Assembly: GCA_029939385.1 (NCBI GenBank)
Contig: JAOZSZ010000098.1
Span: 1 to 5,939 of the forward strand
DNA length: 5,939 nt
Origin: Pontiella sp.
GTDB lineage: Bacteria; Verrucomicrobiota; Kiritimatiellia; Kiritimatiellales; Pontiellaceae
Direction of reading: 5' to 3'
Shown: one piece after another, positions 5,935-5,939 of the stretch
Position numbering within the stretch: position 1 is the stretch's first letter
Layout: the number at the start of each line of letters is the position of its first letter
Program-made: the position numbers and the translations under genes
Notes under the pieces: generated by a model
The model's database searches: none
Seen by the model: only the letters and a program-made list of their open reading frames with translations
What the model was told of the DNA's origin: nothing

Positions 5935-5939
5935 TAATG

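Overview
This window looks like ordinary bacterial chromosome, not a mobile or defence region. The organism is probably from the PVC superphylum, possibly Kiritimatiellota/Verrucomicrobia. That guess rests on a lysine-rich histone-H1-like protein next to a YkgJ/SUI1/CvfB/DEAD-box operon and on general protein style; it is an inference with low certainty. Base composition is moderate, Shine-Dalgarno sites are mostly clear, and nothing looks horizontally acquired.

Layout. Positions 1-153 (minus) hold the N-terminal part of a lysine-rich, histone-H1-like DNA-binding protein that runs off the left edge, with its leader at 154-300. Positions 322-3365 (minus) hold a tight four-gene operon, read right to left: an RhlE-type DEAD-box RNA helicase, a CvfB/YitL-type S1 RNA-binding protein, a YciH/SUI1-type initiation-factor-like protein, and a YkgJ-family cysteine-cluster protein. 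Two junctions are TAATG overlaps and the third gap is 7 bases, so translation is probably coupled. Positions 3366-3796 hold the operon leader (promoter candidate with a perfect TTGACA, and a GC-rich hairpin just upstream of the helicase ribosome binding site), a doubtful 73-codon reading frame, and strong hairpins. Position 3797 starts a tRNA-Arg(CCU) gene with encoded CCA. A short lipoprotein of unknown function follows at 3918-4388. Positions 4389-4562 show no gene and no convincing terminator. Then comes a well-defined promoter, an unusual three-half-site inverted repeat, and gap (GAPDH, 4650-5645) with a strong terminator at 5667-5700. The last 240 bases hold only a doubtful hydrophobic mini-ORF and a good outward-facing promoter at 5907-5934 for a gene beyond the window.

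How the genes fit together. The operon collects RNA remodelling (helicase), RNA/ribosome binding (S1 protein) and start-codon/ribosome factor (SUI1) functions, which suggests a translation or cold-adaptation unit. The gap gene is a stand-alone glycolytic unit. I did not find a clear new defence or mobile system. The most interesting items are the operon with its structured leader, the gap operator candidate, and the unexplained hairpins at 3515-3660.
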